Below, one piece after another: positions 34,004 through 42,744 of a stretch of 64,000 bases of DNA. How positions within the stretch are numbered: the first letter of the stretch is position 1; every line of letters begins with the position of its first letter. A model generated the notes under the pieces. The model saw only the letters and a list, made by a program, of their open reading frames with translations, was not told the DNA's origin and did not search any database. The DNA comes from JAYODW01 sp038116745 (lineage in GTDB: Bacteria; Pseudomonadota; Gammaproteobacteria; Ga0077536), in assembly GCA_038116745.1 (NCBI GenBank), contig JAYODW010000021.1:16737-80736 (forward strand), in the 5' to 3' direction. The position numbers were made by a program, and so were the translations under genes.

Positions 34004-34888
34004 ATGCGGCTATCGAGAGCGACCCGCAAGTCCGGGCCAGCGAGCCGGATCCGGGGATGCGCGACAAGCTCTGGGGTCGCCGTGCTGACGCGTGACGCTG
34101 TCAACGGCCCCGTCCCGCATGACTCAGCACCGCGGTTACTTCGCCGCATGCAGGCAGCGGGGGGGCAGCTCCTGTCGGTATACGAAGACGCCAGCAGACG
34201 CTGGCTTTCGATCGACGGGGAGTTTGTCCAGTCGCTGATGCACATGGCCAGCCCCGATGAACTGATGCTGCCGCAGCAGCAGGCCATGATGCTGGCATTG
34301 CTGTGGCGGCCGAGACCACGCCGGATCCTGAATCTCGGCCTGGGCGGCGGCGGTTTTGAACGCTTTTTCTACTCGAGATTTCCCGGCGCGGTCTGCCAGT
34401 CGGTGGAACTGCTGCCGGAGCTTGTGACCGTGGTCGAACAGTTCTTCCAACCTCCGGCGAACCTCACCGTCATGATTCAGGACGCGGAGCAGTTCCTGGC
34501 TCAATCCGAGGAGCAGTTTGATCTGGTGCTGGCCGATCTGTTCTGCGAGCAGACGCATCCGGACTGTCTCTACGACCCCTACTTTTACCGCGATGCGGCA
34601 CGCGCAATCGGACGTAGCGGGGTTTTCAGTATCAATCTTGCGCCGCTTGATGAGGACGACAGACGTGCGCTCCTCAGCGCCTTACGCCAGGCTTTCAATC
34701 ACGTTGCTGCGGTTGTGGTGGATGGCTTCGATAACCTCGTCTGTATCGCCACGCAGCGCCCTCCTCCGGATGTTCCGCAGCTGACGGCCCGAGCCGCCCG
34801 CGGGGCCGCGCGCTGGGGACTGGATCTGGCTCCGCTGTTAACCGCGCTGCAGCAACTGCCCGCGCGACGTGCCGTGTTCGGTTACTGA
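34004..34888 (+). CDS. Spermidine synthase-like methyltransferase-fold protein
   Basis: A protein of up to 294 residues. Seen: the spermidine-synthase-like start LLSVYEDASRRWLSIDGEFVQSLMHMASPDELMLPQQQAMMLALLWRPRPRRILNLGLGGGGFERFF, with a GLGGGG nucleotide loop, SVELLPELVTVVEQFF and DAEQFLAQSEEQFDLVLADLFCEQTHPDCLYD, where DLVLxDxF matches the family active-site strand. The first 45 residues from ATG 34004 have no family resemblance, so the real start may lie near 34100-34150. Known: relatives are polyamine synthases or membrane-linked paralogues; the aminopropyl-transfer residues cannot be confirmed by eye. Confidence 0.8.
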   Translation: MRLSRATRKSGPASRIRGCATSSGVAVLTRDAVNGPVPHDSAPRLLRRMQAAGGQLLSVYEDASRRWLSIDGEFVQSLMHMASPDELMLPQQQAMMLALLWRPRPRRILNLGLGGGGFERFFYSRFPGAVCQSVELLPELVTVVEQFFQPPANLTVMIQDAEQFLAQSEEQFDLVLADLFCEQTHPDCLYDPYFYRDAARAIGRSGVFSINLAPLDEDDRRALLSALRQAFNHVAAVVVDGFDNLVCIATQRPPPDVPQLTARAARGAARWGLDLAPLLTALQQLPARRAVFGY

Positions 34889-34941
34889 CCTCGGGGCGGG
34901 CATCGCCAGGCGGACGCTCGATATCCGGACGTCAAAGCAGC

Positions 34942-36504
34942 TCAGCAGTCCCCAACGGACTGCTCACGCAGCAACCCTAGGAAGGCGTCAGCTGCCATTG
35001 GTCTGGCAAAGTGGAATCCCTGTGCGATGTCGCAGCCCCAGGCGCGCAGCAAAGTCACTGTAGCCGCGTCCTCCACGCCTTCAGCGACCACTTTGAGACC
35101 AAGTGCGTGCGCCAGGTCAATCATGGCGCGAACAATCGGCTGATGCTTGGCATTGGTCGGCAGATCGCGCACGAAGCACATGTCGATCTTCACCGACTGC
35201 ACCGGGAGCATGCTCAGGTATTCGAACGACGAATAGCCGGTTCCGAAGTCATCGATAGTTAATGAAAAGCCAAGTGCGCTGAGTCGCTCCAGATTTTTCA
35301 GAACGCGGTCCGACTGCGTCATCACTCCGGTTTCCGTGATCTCAAACTCCAGCAGCGCAGACGGGATAGCCCAGCGCGTCTGCAGCTCCGCGATACGGTC
35401 TACGACGTTGTCATCCTGAACGTCGTAGACCGACAGATTCAGCGCGAGACGCGTGGGCAGTCCTGCATCGAGCAGTTCGCGACTCTGACTGAACGCCTTG
35501 TTCAGCATCCACATGGTCAAGGTTTTAATGACGCCATTCTGCTCGGCAATCGGGACGAATTCGGCGGGAGATACCGGACCCAGCTCGGGATCGGTCCAGC
35601 GAATGAGTACTTCCGCACTCTCACAGCGACTGTCTGAGAGCGACCACTTCGGCTGGAACACCAGCGAAGTGCTGTCGCTGGCGATCGCCTCCCTAAGTTT
35701 GGTCAGCATTTTCAGCTTGCGCATGCTGTTAGGATCGTTTTCCTCGTTATACACGCAATAGCCGCGCTGGTTTCTCTTCGCGGCGCGCGACGCGGTGTCG
35801 GCGAACTGCACCAGGCGCGCGGGATCCGCACCGTGGAGCGGACAGAACGCCACCCCAATCGTCGCGTCTATTCCGAGGTCCAGTCCGCTGGCTGAGATAG
35901 GTCGCTTGAGCCGGAGCAGAAGTTGCTCCAGTACTTTCAGTGCAGGCGCCTGGTCTACCTCGGGCATCAGCACGCCGAACTCGTTGCCGCCCAGGCGCGC
36001 CACGGTATCGGACGCCCGAAACTGCGCGCAGGTGCGCCGCGCCGCCTCGAGTAGAACCTCGTCACCGACCGTGTGGCCGACGGTGTCGTTGATCTGCGTA
36101 AGCCCGTGAACCTCAACCACAACGACTGCCGATGAGGCGCCGGACCTCTTCGCCCGGCTGACCTCCTGCGCCAACCGATCCTCAAACACCGTGCGATTGG
36201 GCAGACCGGTCAATCCGTCGTGGAGCATCTGGTAGACGGCTTCCGCCTCCGCCTCCCGCTTACCCTCGCGGTAATCCGCCATCGGCCGGTAGAGAAAAAA
36301 ATACAGCGCAGGCAGCAGTATGAAGGTCAGGGCAAGTGCGTCCATGAGCACGATCGCAGCTGGAGAGAGCTCCCATGGCAGGAATACGACCAGCGTCATC
36401 ACCAGCGCCTCACCGCACAGCACAGACAATGCGGTCAGCAGCAGCAGACGTGAGGGTGGCGGGCAGCCAGAATTGCGCCCTGTCGCCGTATCGGGAACAG
36501 TCAT
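34942..36504 (-). CDS. Membrane GGDEF/EAL-domain protein
   Basis: A 520-residue c-di-GMP signalling protein. Seen: two N-terminal membrane helices (LLLLTALSVLCGEALVMTLVVFL and IVLMDALALTFILLPALYFFLY), a GGDEF domain with LTGLPNRTVFEDRL and a substituted motif GGNEF (172-176), and an EAL domain from about 280 with EVL at 298-300 in place of EAL, then the conserved FEITETGVM, DDFGTGYSS, KIDMCFVRDL and VVAEGVE segments. Known: most of the phosphodiesterase motifs are kept, so it is more likely a phosphodiesterase than a cyclase. It could feed the c-di-GMP pool sensed by the LapD-type receptor. There is no direct evidence for that link. Confidence 0.9.
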   Translation of the reverse strand: MTVPDTATGRNSGCPPPSRLLLLTALSVLCGEALVMTLVVFLPWELSPAAIVLMDALALTFILLPALYFFLYRPMADYREGKREAEAEAVYQMLHDGLTGLPNRTVFEDRLAQEVSRAKRSGASSAVVVVEVHGLTQINDTVGHTVGDEVLLEAARRTCAQFRASDTVARLGGNEFGVLMPEVDQAPALKVLEQLLLRLKRPISASGLDLGIDATIGVAFCPLHGADPARLVQFADTASRAAKRNQRGYCVYNEENDPNSMRKLKMLTKLREAIASDSTSLVFQPKWSLSDSRCESAEVLIRWTDPELGPVSPAEFVPIAEQNGVIKTLTMWMLNKAFSQSRELLDAGLPTRLALNLSVYDVQDDNVVDRIAELQTRWAIPSALLEFEITETGVMTQSDRVLKNLERLSALGFSLTIDDFGTGYSSFEYLSMLPVQSVKIDMCFVRDLPTNAKHQPIVRAMIDLAHALGLKVVAEGVEDAATVTLLRAWGCDIAQGFHFARPMAADAFLGLLREQSVGDC

Positions 36505-36733
36505 ACCGGAAGCGGCTCCAGCCGGAAAATCGAGAACTTACAGGGCGCCGAGCGGGCGAACGGCAAACGTCAGTGCCCAGGCTGGCGTTGTAACGGGTGA
36601 GATACGCCGAGTAAACCGTTGGGTACTGATGCGAGTCTCGCCGAGTACGAACGAACAGCTGTCTGAATGCCGGGAAAACAGCGGGGTGATGATCCGGCGC
36701 CTGTCCCGTCGCGCCGGATGATGCCGCTTGACG

Positions 36734-37078
36734 TCAGCGTTCGGAGCGTCTGTCCACGAGTTCGATATAGCCCCGTTCCAGAGCGTGCTCTATCGCAGCA
36801 AAGCCCTGCTGTGCTTCACAGTAGGCCTCGCGCAGCTGCTTCAACTCGCATGCCCGGGGGGCCTCCTCAGCGTTTTCGGCGTTATCCGCGGGCAGCGCTA
36901 GCACCGACTGCAGGTACCGCGCTCGCAGGCGCGCAACAGAGCTGGAAACCTCCACCAGCTGGCGAAAAGAAATCGTGCCGTTGAGTGCACCGATCTCACG
37001 GTTGTTGACCTGCTTGATCATCCGCTCCAGTTCGTAGTGAAGTCTTTTCGGACCCTGCTCATCTTCATACAAGCTCAT
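36734..37078 (-). CDS. Small hypothetical protein, helical
   Basis: A 114-residue protein opening MSLYEDEQGPKRLHYELERMIKQVNN. It has no signal peptide. It is rich in Glu, Arg and Leu, with heptad-like helices at RLHYELERMIKQVN and VEVSSSVARLRARYLQSVLALP, so it is probably a helical or coiled-coil cytoplasmic protein. ATG 37078 is chosen because GGGGAG lies nine bases before it; the frame extends 54 bases further upstream. I do not recognise the family. It lies 229 bases upstream of the GGDEF/EAL gene in the same direction. Confidence 0.6.
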   Translation of the reverse strand: MSLYEDEQGPKRLHYELERMIKQVNNREIGALNGTISFRQLVEVSSSVARLRARYLQSVLALPADNAENAEEAPRACELKQLREAYCEAQQGFAAIEHALERGYIELVDRRSER

Positions 37079-37281
37079 GCGCCTGCTCCCCGAGAGTGGT
37101 GAGTGATCCCAGTCTAGCCACCATCTGCGCACTCACCATTGGTCTGAGGTACAGGGCGAGAAAACAGAAGGCATATGCATCGGGCCGCGATGGGCTGCTG
37201 GGCGCCGCGATCCACGACACTTGTGCGACACTGTCGCCCGCGGTCTATGGCCGCACCGACAACCTCGAGGGGAGCAAATAC

Positions 37282-37518
37282 ATGTCAAAACCCGAACGTC
37301 CATCCGACACGCCTTACGCTGTCGACGTCGAAGCCGGGAAGAGCTATTGGTGGTGTTCCTGCGGCAAAAGCAGCAAGCAGCCTTTCTGTGATGGGTCCCA
37401 CAAGGGCACCGAATTCACACCGCTGAAATACGAGGCGACCAGTTCGCGCAAAGTGTTCTTCTGTGGCTGCAAAGCGACCGCCAAGCAGCCGCTGTGCGAC
37501 GGTTCTCACACGCAGTAA
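37282..37518 (+). CDS. Double CDGSH iron-sulfur domain protein
   Basis: A 78-residue protein with two CDGSH motifs, CSCGKSSKQPFCDGSH and CGCKATAKQPLCDGSH, each with three Cys and one His to bind a 2Fe-2S cluster. Known: bacterial two-motif CDGSH proteins are small redox or cluster-transfer proteins of the mitoNEET type. GAGGGGAG ahead of ATG 37282 supports the start. No signal peptide is seen. It stands alone and converges on the CMD gene. Confidence 0.93.
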   Translation: MSKPERPSDTPYAVDVEAGKSYWWCSCGKSSKQPFCDGSHKGTEFTPLKYEATSSRKVFFCGCKATAKQPLCDGSHTQ

Positions 37519-37546
37519 GCAGGTGCTGATCCCGCGCTGAGCAGGC

Positions 37547-37562
37547 CCGGGGTGCGCCCCGG
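37547..37562. terminator. GC-rich hairpin between convergent genes
   Basis: CCGGGG-TGCG-CCCCGG is a perfect six-base stem with a four-base loop, extended outward by AGCA/TGCT pairs after a small bulge. It lies between the stops of the CDGSH gene (37518) and the CMD gene (37571), the place of a bidirectional terminator, but no U-tract follows on either strand. Confidence 0.4.
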
Positions 37563-37570
37563 TGCTGCGC

Positions 37571-38125
37571 TCAGTCTTCCCAGCCCCTGAGACCGGGGTC
37601 GAGCTGTACGCCGAAGGTGTTGAGCGCCATCGATACCAGGTTGTACTGGCCTACCGCGAAAACCAGATCCATCAGCTGCCGGGTATCAAGGTGCCCGCTC
37701 AGCGCGGTCCAGGTTGGTTCGCTGATGAAAGCATCCTCGTGCAGCTCGTCGGTCGCGGTCAGCAGCAAGCGGTCAAGTTCGTTCAAATCCGGCGTCGACG
37801 GCCCGCGGCGGGTGCTCCCGATAGCCGCCTCGTCCAGCCCGGCCTGGAGACCGATAATCCGATGCTGGGCCCACTCGTACTCTGCACCACACAGGAACCC
37901 GATCCGCAGAATCACCAGCTCCCGCTCGCGTGGCGGCAGGGTCGATTTGAACAACACGTGATTGGCAAACACCAGCCAGCGGCGCATGAGATCGGGATTG
38001 TTGGCGATGGTTCGGAAGACATTGTGATCGCTGCCCGCCGCGACGAAAGGCTCCATGATGCGGGACACATCCGCATCCCATTGTTCGGGCTCCAGTGGCG
38101 GGATCCGTGGTTGCTCCAGACGCAT
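37571..38125 (-). CDS. Carboxymuconolactone decarboxylase (CMD) family protein
   Basis: A 184-residue AhpD-like fold protein. Seen: LPPRERELVILRIGFLCGAEYEWAQHRIIG, the CMD signature in which Cys, Glu and His sit in a C-x-x-E-(F/Y)-x-W-x-x-H pattern, then LTATDELHEDAFIS and TRQLMDLVFAVGQYNLVSMALNTFGVQLD. Known: the family includes lactone decarboxylases and peroxidase-like proteins. The single Cys, without a second one three residues away, favours the non-peroxidase type. GGGGAG precedes ATG 38125; an upstream extension to 38194 is possible but unlikely. Confidence 0.88.
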   Translation of the reverse strand: MRLEQPRIPPLEPEQWDADVSRIMEPFVAAGSDHNVFRTIANNPDLMRRWLVFANHVLFKSTLPPRERELVILRIGFLCGAEYEWAQHRIIGLQAGLDEAAIGSTRRGPSTPDLNELDRLLLTATDELHEDAFISEPTWTALSGHLDTRQLMDLVFAVGQYNLVSMALNTFGVQLDPGLRGWED

Positions 38126-38214
38126 AAGCTGCTCCCCTGAGTTTCTTCCAGCCCGGGCGCACACGCGGCCCGGATCGCGCCGATTATCACCCACCGCAAA
38201 CAGCGGGGCCGTTT

Positions 38215-38706
38215 TCAGGCAGCCAGGTTCAGTCGTGCAGGCAGCCCGCTATCCGACGCTCCAGCGGAACTGCAGACAGCGGGCCCAAGCTCATCATGCG
38301 GCGGCGTCGCGCCAGTCCGGATCGACTCCGGTCGCGTGCTGATGAACCACGCGACCGCACTCAGAATTCCAATCACAAGAAACCGTATTGGCCAGGCCTT
38401 GATCAGGGTGACCGACAGCAGCCCCGAGACCAGCATGGCGCTCAGCGCAGCCCGCTTGCCGGCAGGTCGGATAACCCCGTGATCCCGGTACTCACGCAGC
38501 CCACGGCCGTAGCGCGGGTGATTGAGCATCCACTGCTCGAACCGCGGGCAGCTTCTGGAAAAACACGCCAGCGCGATCAGCCAGAACACGGTCGTTGGCA
38601 GCAGCGGCAGGAAAATCCCGGCTGTGCCAAGAGCGAAAGACACAAGCCCTCCGAGGAGCAGTAAACCCCGGCGCAGACGGGTTGCGCTGACGAATGTTTT
38701 CTTCAT
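38215..38706 (-). CDS. DUF454 (YbaN-like) inner-membrane protein
   Basis: A 163-residue DUF454 family membrane protein. Seen: the family pattern LVSFALGTAGIFLPLLPTTVFWLIALACFSRSCPRFEQWMLNHPRYGRGLREYRDHGVI, then a second membrane pair (SAMLVSGLLSVTLI and FLVIGILSAVAWFI). The G-x-x-LPLLPTTPF-type motif and R-W-L-L-x-H-x-x-(F/Y)-G are diagnostic. Known: YbaN has no established function. About the last 40 residues, after the second membrane pair, are polar and unrelated. Confidence 0.88.
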   Translation of the reverse strand: MKKTFVSATRLRRGLLLLGGLVSFALGTAGIFLPLLPTTVFWLIALACFSRSCPRFEQWMLNHPRYGRGLREYRDHGVIRPAGKRAALSAMLVSGLLSVTLIKAWPIRFLVIGILSAVAWFISTRPESIRTGATPPHDELGPAVCSSAGASDSGLPARLNLAA

Positions 38707-38847
38707 ATCCAGGATAGCGTCTCAGAGCCGCCGGAACTTTAATCGCGCGCGATGCGCCAGGCCCGGGCAGGCATGCGGCGGCATAAAGAGGCGCGAGACC
38801 GCAGTCGGCTGACTTGAAAACTCAGCGGCGCCTCCCATTTAGTCAAC

Positions 38848-39287
38848 ATGAACACCACACTTTCCGTCTGCCCGCACTGCAGCCAATTGAACCGCCTGCC
38901 AGAGGATCGTCTGCGTGCCCCTGCCCGCTGCGGGAGCTGCAAAGAACCGCTGTTCAGCGCGGTCCCTATTGCGCTCGATGACAGCCGTTTCCGGCGCATA
39001 GTCGAACGCGGCGACGTCCCTGTGCTGGTGGATTTCTGGGCCCCTGGTGCGCCCCCTGCCGTATCTTCAGCCCGGTATTTGAAAGCGCAGCGCGCGACTA
39101 TCTGCACCGACTGGTGTTCGTCAAAGTTGATACCGAAAGAGCCCCGTTAGCCGCAGCAAGCCACAACATCCGCAGCATCCCGAGCCTGCTCCTGTTTCAT
39201 CGTGGCCAGGAACTGGCCCGCCAGGTCGGGGCGCTTGACGCCGCCGCCCTGAAGCGCTTCATCGAGGGCAATCTGGCTGCGGCATAA
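38848..39287 (+). pseudogene. trxC: trxC-like thioredoxin 2, frameshifted
   Basis: Thioredoxin-2-type protein broken by one missing base. Seen: the N-terminal zinc ribbon CPHCSQLNRLP...CGSCKEPLF, the Trx strand VPVLVDFWAP, then a frame change in the C run at 39041-39044. Adding one C restores WCAPCRIFSPVFESAA and the rest of the fold (VKVDTE, IRSIPSLLLF), ending at the TAA at 39285-39287. As written, the frame stops at 39150. The active site would be WCAPC instead of WCGPC. The homopolymer site makes a sequencing or assembly error as likely as a true mutation. Known: TrxC reduces disulfides, with a zinc-bound N-terminal domain. Confidence 0.85.
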
Positions 39288-39347
39288 TGCCTCTGGCGTC
39301 GCCAGTGCGCCCCCTCCCACCTGTCCCCAAGCGGAGAGCCTTGCACC

Positions 39348-40193
39348 ATGAACACGCACGCACGCACGGTCACCAACATCATCAGCGGCCAGGCCACGAG
39401 CGATGGCGCCGGCGTGCGCCTAAACCGGGTGATCGGCAACGCCCGGCTGTCCGAGCTTGACCCATTTCTTTTGCTTGACGAATTCCTCTCCGACGACCCC
39501 GACGACTATATAGCGGGCTTTCCCGACCATCCTCACCGCGGTTTCGAAACAGTGACCTACATGCTCGCGGGGCGCATGCGCCACGGCGATAACCGGGGCA
39601 ACAGCGGTCTGCTGCAGGCCGGCAGCGCACAGTGGATGACGGCCGGCCGCGGAATCGTCCACTCCGAAATGCCTGAGCAGGAAAACGGCCGCATGTGGGG
39701 ATTCCAGCTCTGGGTCAATCTGCCGGCGCGGGCAAAGATGTGCGAGCCGCGCTACCAGGACATTCCGCCGGAAGCGATCCCCGAAGTCGCGCTGAGCGAG
39801 CGCTCCAGAGCGCGGATTGTCGCCGGAACCCTGGACGGGACTCAGGGTCCGATCAGCGGCATCGACGCTGAGCCCGTATATTTCGACCTGCGGCTTGCCG
39901 GAGGCGATGAGGTCGAGATCCCGCTGCCCGCTGCGCACACCGCATTTGTCTACTGTTACGTCGGGAAACTGCTGATTGGCGTTGACCCTGGCACCGCGCT
40001 CGACCGCGGGCGCCTCGCCGTGCTGTCAGACGGCGATACGGTCGCTCTCCGCGCCGGGACCGAAGACACACAGGCCATCGTTGTTGCCGGACGTCCCTTC
40101 AACGAGCCGGTCGCACGCTATGGACCGTTCGTGATGAACACTCAGCAGGAGCTGATGGAGGCCATTCAGGATCTTCGCGCCGGTCGCTTCTGA
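39348..40193 (+). CDS. Pirin-family protein
   Basis: A 281-residue bicupin pirin. Seen: LSELDPFLLLDEFLSDDPDDYIAGFPDHPHRGFETVTYMLAGRMRHGDNRGNSGLLQAGSAQWMTAGRGIVHSEMPEQENG, which holds the metal-ligand histidines (PHRGFET and HSEMPE), and a C-terminal half with VALRAGTEDTQAIVVAGRPFNEPVARYGPFVMNTQQE. The length and order of motifs are standard. Known: bacterial pirins are metal-bound cupins, some with quercetinase-like activity. It follows the trxC-like gene in the same direction, 60 bases on. Confidence 0.94.
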   Translation: MNTHARTVTNIISGQATSDGAGVRLNRVIGNARLSELDPFLLLDEFLSDDPDDYIAGFPDHPHRGFETVTYMLAGRMRHGDNRGNSGLLQAGSAQWMTAGRGIVHSEMPEQENGRMWGFQLWVNLPARAKMCEPRYQDIPPEAIPEVALSERSRARIVAGTLDGTQGPISGIDAEPVYFDLRLAGGDEVEIPLPAAHTAFVYCYVGKLLIGVDPGTALDRGRLAVLSDGDTVALRAGTEDTQAIVVAGRPFNEPVARYGPFVMNTQQELMEAIQDLRAGRF

Positions 40194-40224
40194 GCATCCC
40201 AGCGTAGACCTACCGAGAGCCTCG

Positions 40225-41178
40225 TTACTGTCGCTCACCGGCTGTTTCCCATTCGAACCAGTATTCGCGGCGCTCCCGGCGGTTGTGCGCTTTGCCGCTG
40301 CGCTCGCGCAGGACCACTTCCGTGGTGGACACCACGTGGAACGGCAGCAGATCGTCAGGCCGGAGAGATATCTCGCTGACCGTCTGCGACAGCGCCGACT
40401 GCCCCTGGCCGTCATCCTCGCCGCCGTAACCGTTGTCATGCGCAAGACCGAGCGCCCGGGCGCCGTCGAGGACGCTGGTCATGCGCAATCGAGCGGCGCC
40501 GGGATACTCAGGCGCCGCACCCACATATTCGATCACCACCTGCTGCTGGATATCGCGTTGCATCACCCGCACGGGCACACGACCCTGCAGGGACTGTCCC
40601 GGCACCAGTTCGACACCGTTCCAGGCGCCCACCCACAGATTCCATACCTCGCCGGACCGCTGCTCCATCAGGGACCGCATGGCGGGCGTCCGAAGATGGG
40701 TCTGCAGGCGCGCACGCGTGTCTTCCGGCAGGTCAGGGGGGAGCAGCTCGAAGCTGCGGGCGAGCGCCTCCTCGAGCTTACTGACGCCCAGATACGCACC
40801 ATCGTCCGCGATGCGCAGCGCGGGCAACGCGGCTGTCAGTGCCGCCAGGGGCGCCAGCTCGCGAGCCAGGGCCGGCGCCGTTGCGTCAGTCCCGTTTACC
40901 GTAAGGAGCTCAAATTCCTGGAACTCCACAGATAGCTCCTCTGGGGCAGACTCGCGCACCTCGATCCGATAGCGCGCCGTACTCCTGACGTCGTCCTGCT
41001 CCAGGCTCGTTGTGACGCGTGCAGCAGACGGTACCGGCCAGTCGAACCGGAAACGCTCAGCGGCAGCCGGCACGGCAGCGAGCAACAGCATCAGCGCGAG
41101 CAGCGCCGACGGCCACTGCCCAGGCCAATTCCGGCGTACAGGACGCTTTCCGCTTCTGCTCGCCATGCACGGCCTCAT
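40225..41178 (-). CDS. Exported protein of unknown function
   Basis: A 317-residue protein with an N-terminal membrane or signal segment (WPSALLALMLLLAAVPAAAE) followed by a soluble beta-rich domain. Visible segments include FRFDWPVPSAARVTTSLEQDDVRSTARYRIEVR and NLWVGAWNGVELVPGQSLQGRVPVRVM. No lipobox cysteine is seen. The start ATG overlaps the greB stop by ATGA (41175-41178), so the two are coupled. I do not recognise the family; the fold may resemble periplasmic DUF3108-like proteins, but that is a guess. Confidence 0.7.
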   Translation of the reverse strand: MRPCMASRSGKRPVRRNWPGQWPSALLALMLLLAAVPAAAERFRFDWPVPSAARVTTSLEQDDVRSTARYRIEVRESAPEELSVEFQEFELLTVNGTDATAPALARELAPLAALTAALPALRIADDGAYLGVSKLEEALARSFELLPPDLPEDTRARLQTHLRTPAMRSLMEQRSGEVWNLWVGAWNGVELVPGQSLQGRVPVRVMQRDIQQQVVIEYVGAAPEYPGAARLRMTSVLDGARALGLAHDNGYGGEDDGQGQSALSQTVSEISLRPDDLLPFHVVSTTEVVLRERSGKAHNRRERREYWFEWETAGERQ

Positions 41179-41663
41179 GTCGGGTACTCAATAGCAGTCA
41201 CGATCAGACGCCCCATTGGCTCGAACTCGATCTCATCATCAATCCGCCGTCCCATAAGACGCTGCGCCAGGGGTGCATCGAGGCTGATTGCGCCTGCCTC
41301 AGGCCGCGCCTCATCGCTGCCGACCACGCGGAAGCGATGCAGCTGGCCACGTTCATCTTCAAGTTCGACCAGGGCGCCAAAAAAGACCCGATCCGCAGAG
41401 TCCGGCGTTCTCGAAACCACCTCCAGAACCGGCATACGCCGTTGCAGATAACCTAGCCGCCGATCGATCTCCCGCAGCTCTTTCTTCCGATACTGGTATT
41501 CCGCGTTTTCCGAACGGTCCCCCTCCGCCGCTGCAGCCGCCAGATGGCGCACCACCTCCCGGCGATGTTCCCAGAGACGCTTTGACTCCTGTTCCAGCAG
41601 CCGGAAGCCCTCTGCAGTGATATACGGTGCCGCCGGCTTGCCCGGCGCGCGCCAGCGACCCAT
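41175..41663 (-). CDS. greB: Transcription elongation factor GreB
   Basis: A 162-residue GreB. Seen: the N-terminal coiled-coil ITAEGFRLLEQESKRLWEHRREVVRHLAAAAAEGDRSENAEYQYRKKELREIDRRLGYLQRR, which holds the EGDRSENAEY tip acidic residues, then a C-terminal FKBP-like domain VFFGALVELEDERGQLHRFRVVGSDEA...APLAQRLMGRRIDDEI. The RSENAEYxYxKK-L-R-x-IDRRLRYLxxR pattern is GreB rather than GreA. Known: it rescues backtracked RNA polymerase. Its gene overlaps the exported-protein gene downstream by four bases. Confidence 0.95.
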   Translation of the reverse strand: MGRWRAPGKPAAPYITAEGFRLLEQESKRLWEHRREVVRHLAAAAAEGDRSENAEYQYRKKELREIDRRLGYLQRRMPVLEVVSRTPDSADRVFFGALVELEDERGQLHRFRVVGSDEARPEAGAISLDAPLAQRLMGRRIDDEIEFEPMGRLIVTAIEYPT

Positions 41664-41807
41664 GCGCCAACTCCTGCGGCTCTAAAACTGGGCGCATCAT
41701 AAAACGTCACCCCAAACGCAACACGACGCCGCGCACAAACCCTTAGCCCACGACCTGACTGCTGCGCTACGCTTCCTGACGGAATATCCATCAGGAGGAC
41801 AGGAAGG

Positions 41808-42701
41808 ATGCGACGCGATATTGAATTCAAAGCCGACGGCGTCACCCTGCGCGGCTGGCTCTACAAACCCGGCCGCGGCAAGCGCCCGTTCCCCACGGTC
41901 GTCATGGCGCACGGCTTTTCCGGGGTCAAGGAAATGGGGCTGGACCTGTATGCGGATGTCTTCTGCAAAGCAGGGCTCGCGGTACTGGTCTATGACAATC
42001 GCTGCCTCGGCGCCAGTGACGGTCGTCCGCGTCAGGACATTGACCCCACGATGCAGCTGCGCGACTACCGCAGTGCGATTACCTTTGCGCAGAGCCAGGA
42101 CGAGTGCGCAAGCGACCGCATCGGCGTCTGGGGCACGAGCTACACCGGCGGTACGGTGTGCGCCGTGGGCGCGCTCGACCGGCGCGTCAAGGCGGTGGTC
42201 AGCCAGGTGCCCTTCATGGTCGGCTGGCGCAACATCCAGCAGTTCACCCCGGTCGGCCAGATAGCGGCACTGCACCAGATGCTGGACGAGGACCGTGCGC
42301 GCCGGGTCGCTGGTAAGCAATCGATGTACATGACCATGACCTCTCTCGACCCTGCCGAACCCCACCTCTTTCCCGGGGAGGCGACCTACAACTACATCCA
42401 CCAGTATCTGGAAAAAGATCCGAACTGCACCTGGGAGAATCGCGTCACGCTGCGGTCGCTGGAATACATGCTGGAATACGACGCGAGCCCTTATATGGCT
42501 CGTCTCGGCGCCAAACCTCTGCTGATGATCGTCTCCGCCTGGGACACGACCACGCCCACGGACATCGCCCTCGACTGCTACAGCATGGTGAAGGGCCCGA
42601 AAAAGCTGCACGTCATCGAAGCGGATCACTACGCCGCCTACACCGACGCTTTCGAGGAAACCAGCGGCGCAGCCCGCGACTGGTTCGTCGAGCATCTCTG
42701 A
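41808..42701 (+). CDS. Alpha/beta hydrolase (dienelactone hydrolase/S15-like)
   Basis: A 297-residue alpha/beta hydrolase without signal peptide. Seen: the oxyanion PTVVMAHGFSGVKEMGLD, the nucleophile elbow GTSYTGG, a likely acid in VSAWDTTTPTDIAL and the histidine in VIEADHYAAY. The GVWGTSYTGGTV nucleophile resembles peptidase S15 and DLH-like families. Known: the fold hydrolyses esters, lactones or peptides; the substrate is unknown. It converges on the following MFS gene. Confidence 0.86.
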   Translation: MRRDIEFKADGVTLRGWLYKPGRGKRPFPTVVMAHGFSGVKEMGLDLYADVFCKAGLAVLVYDNRCLGASDGRPRQDIDPTMQLRDYRSAITFAQSQDECASDRIGVWGTSYTGGTVCAVGALDRRVKAVVSQVPFMVGWRNIQQFTPVGQIAALHQMLDEDRARRVAGKQSMYMTMTSLDPAEPHLFPGEATYNYIHQYLEKDPNCTWENRVTLRSLEYMLEYDASPYMARLGAKPLLMIVSAWDTTTPTDIALDCYSMVKGPKKLHVIEADHYAAYTDAFEETSGAARDWFVEHL

Positions 42702-42709
42702 CAGATTGA

Positions 42710-42739
42710 GCGCCTGCCGTTCGCGTGAGCGGCGGGCGC
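42710..42739. terminator. 10-bp hairpin between convergent genes
   Basis: GCGCCTGCCG and CGGCGGGCGC pair over ten positions (one wobble) around a ten-base loop, located between the stops of the hydrolase (42701) and the MFS gene (42745). The stem is strong but there is no U-tract, so it may end either transcript only partly. Confidence 0.4.
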
Positions 42740-42744
42740 CCCGA

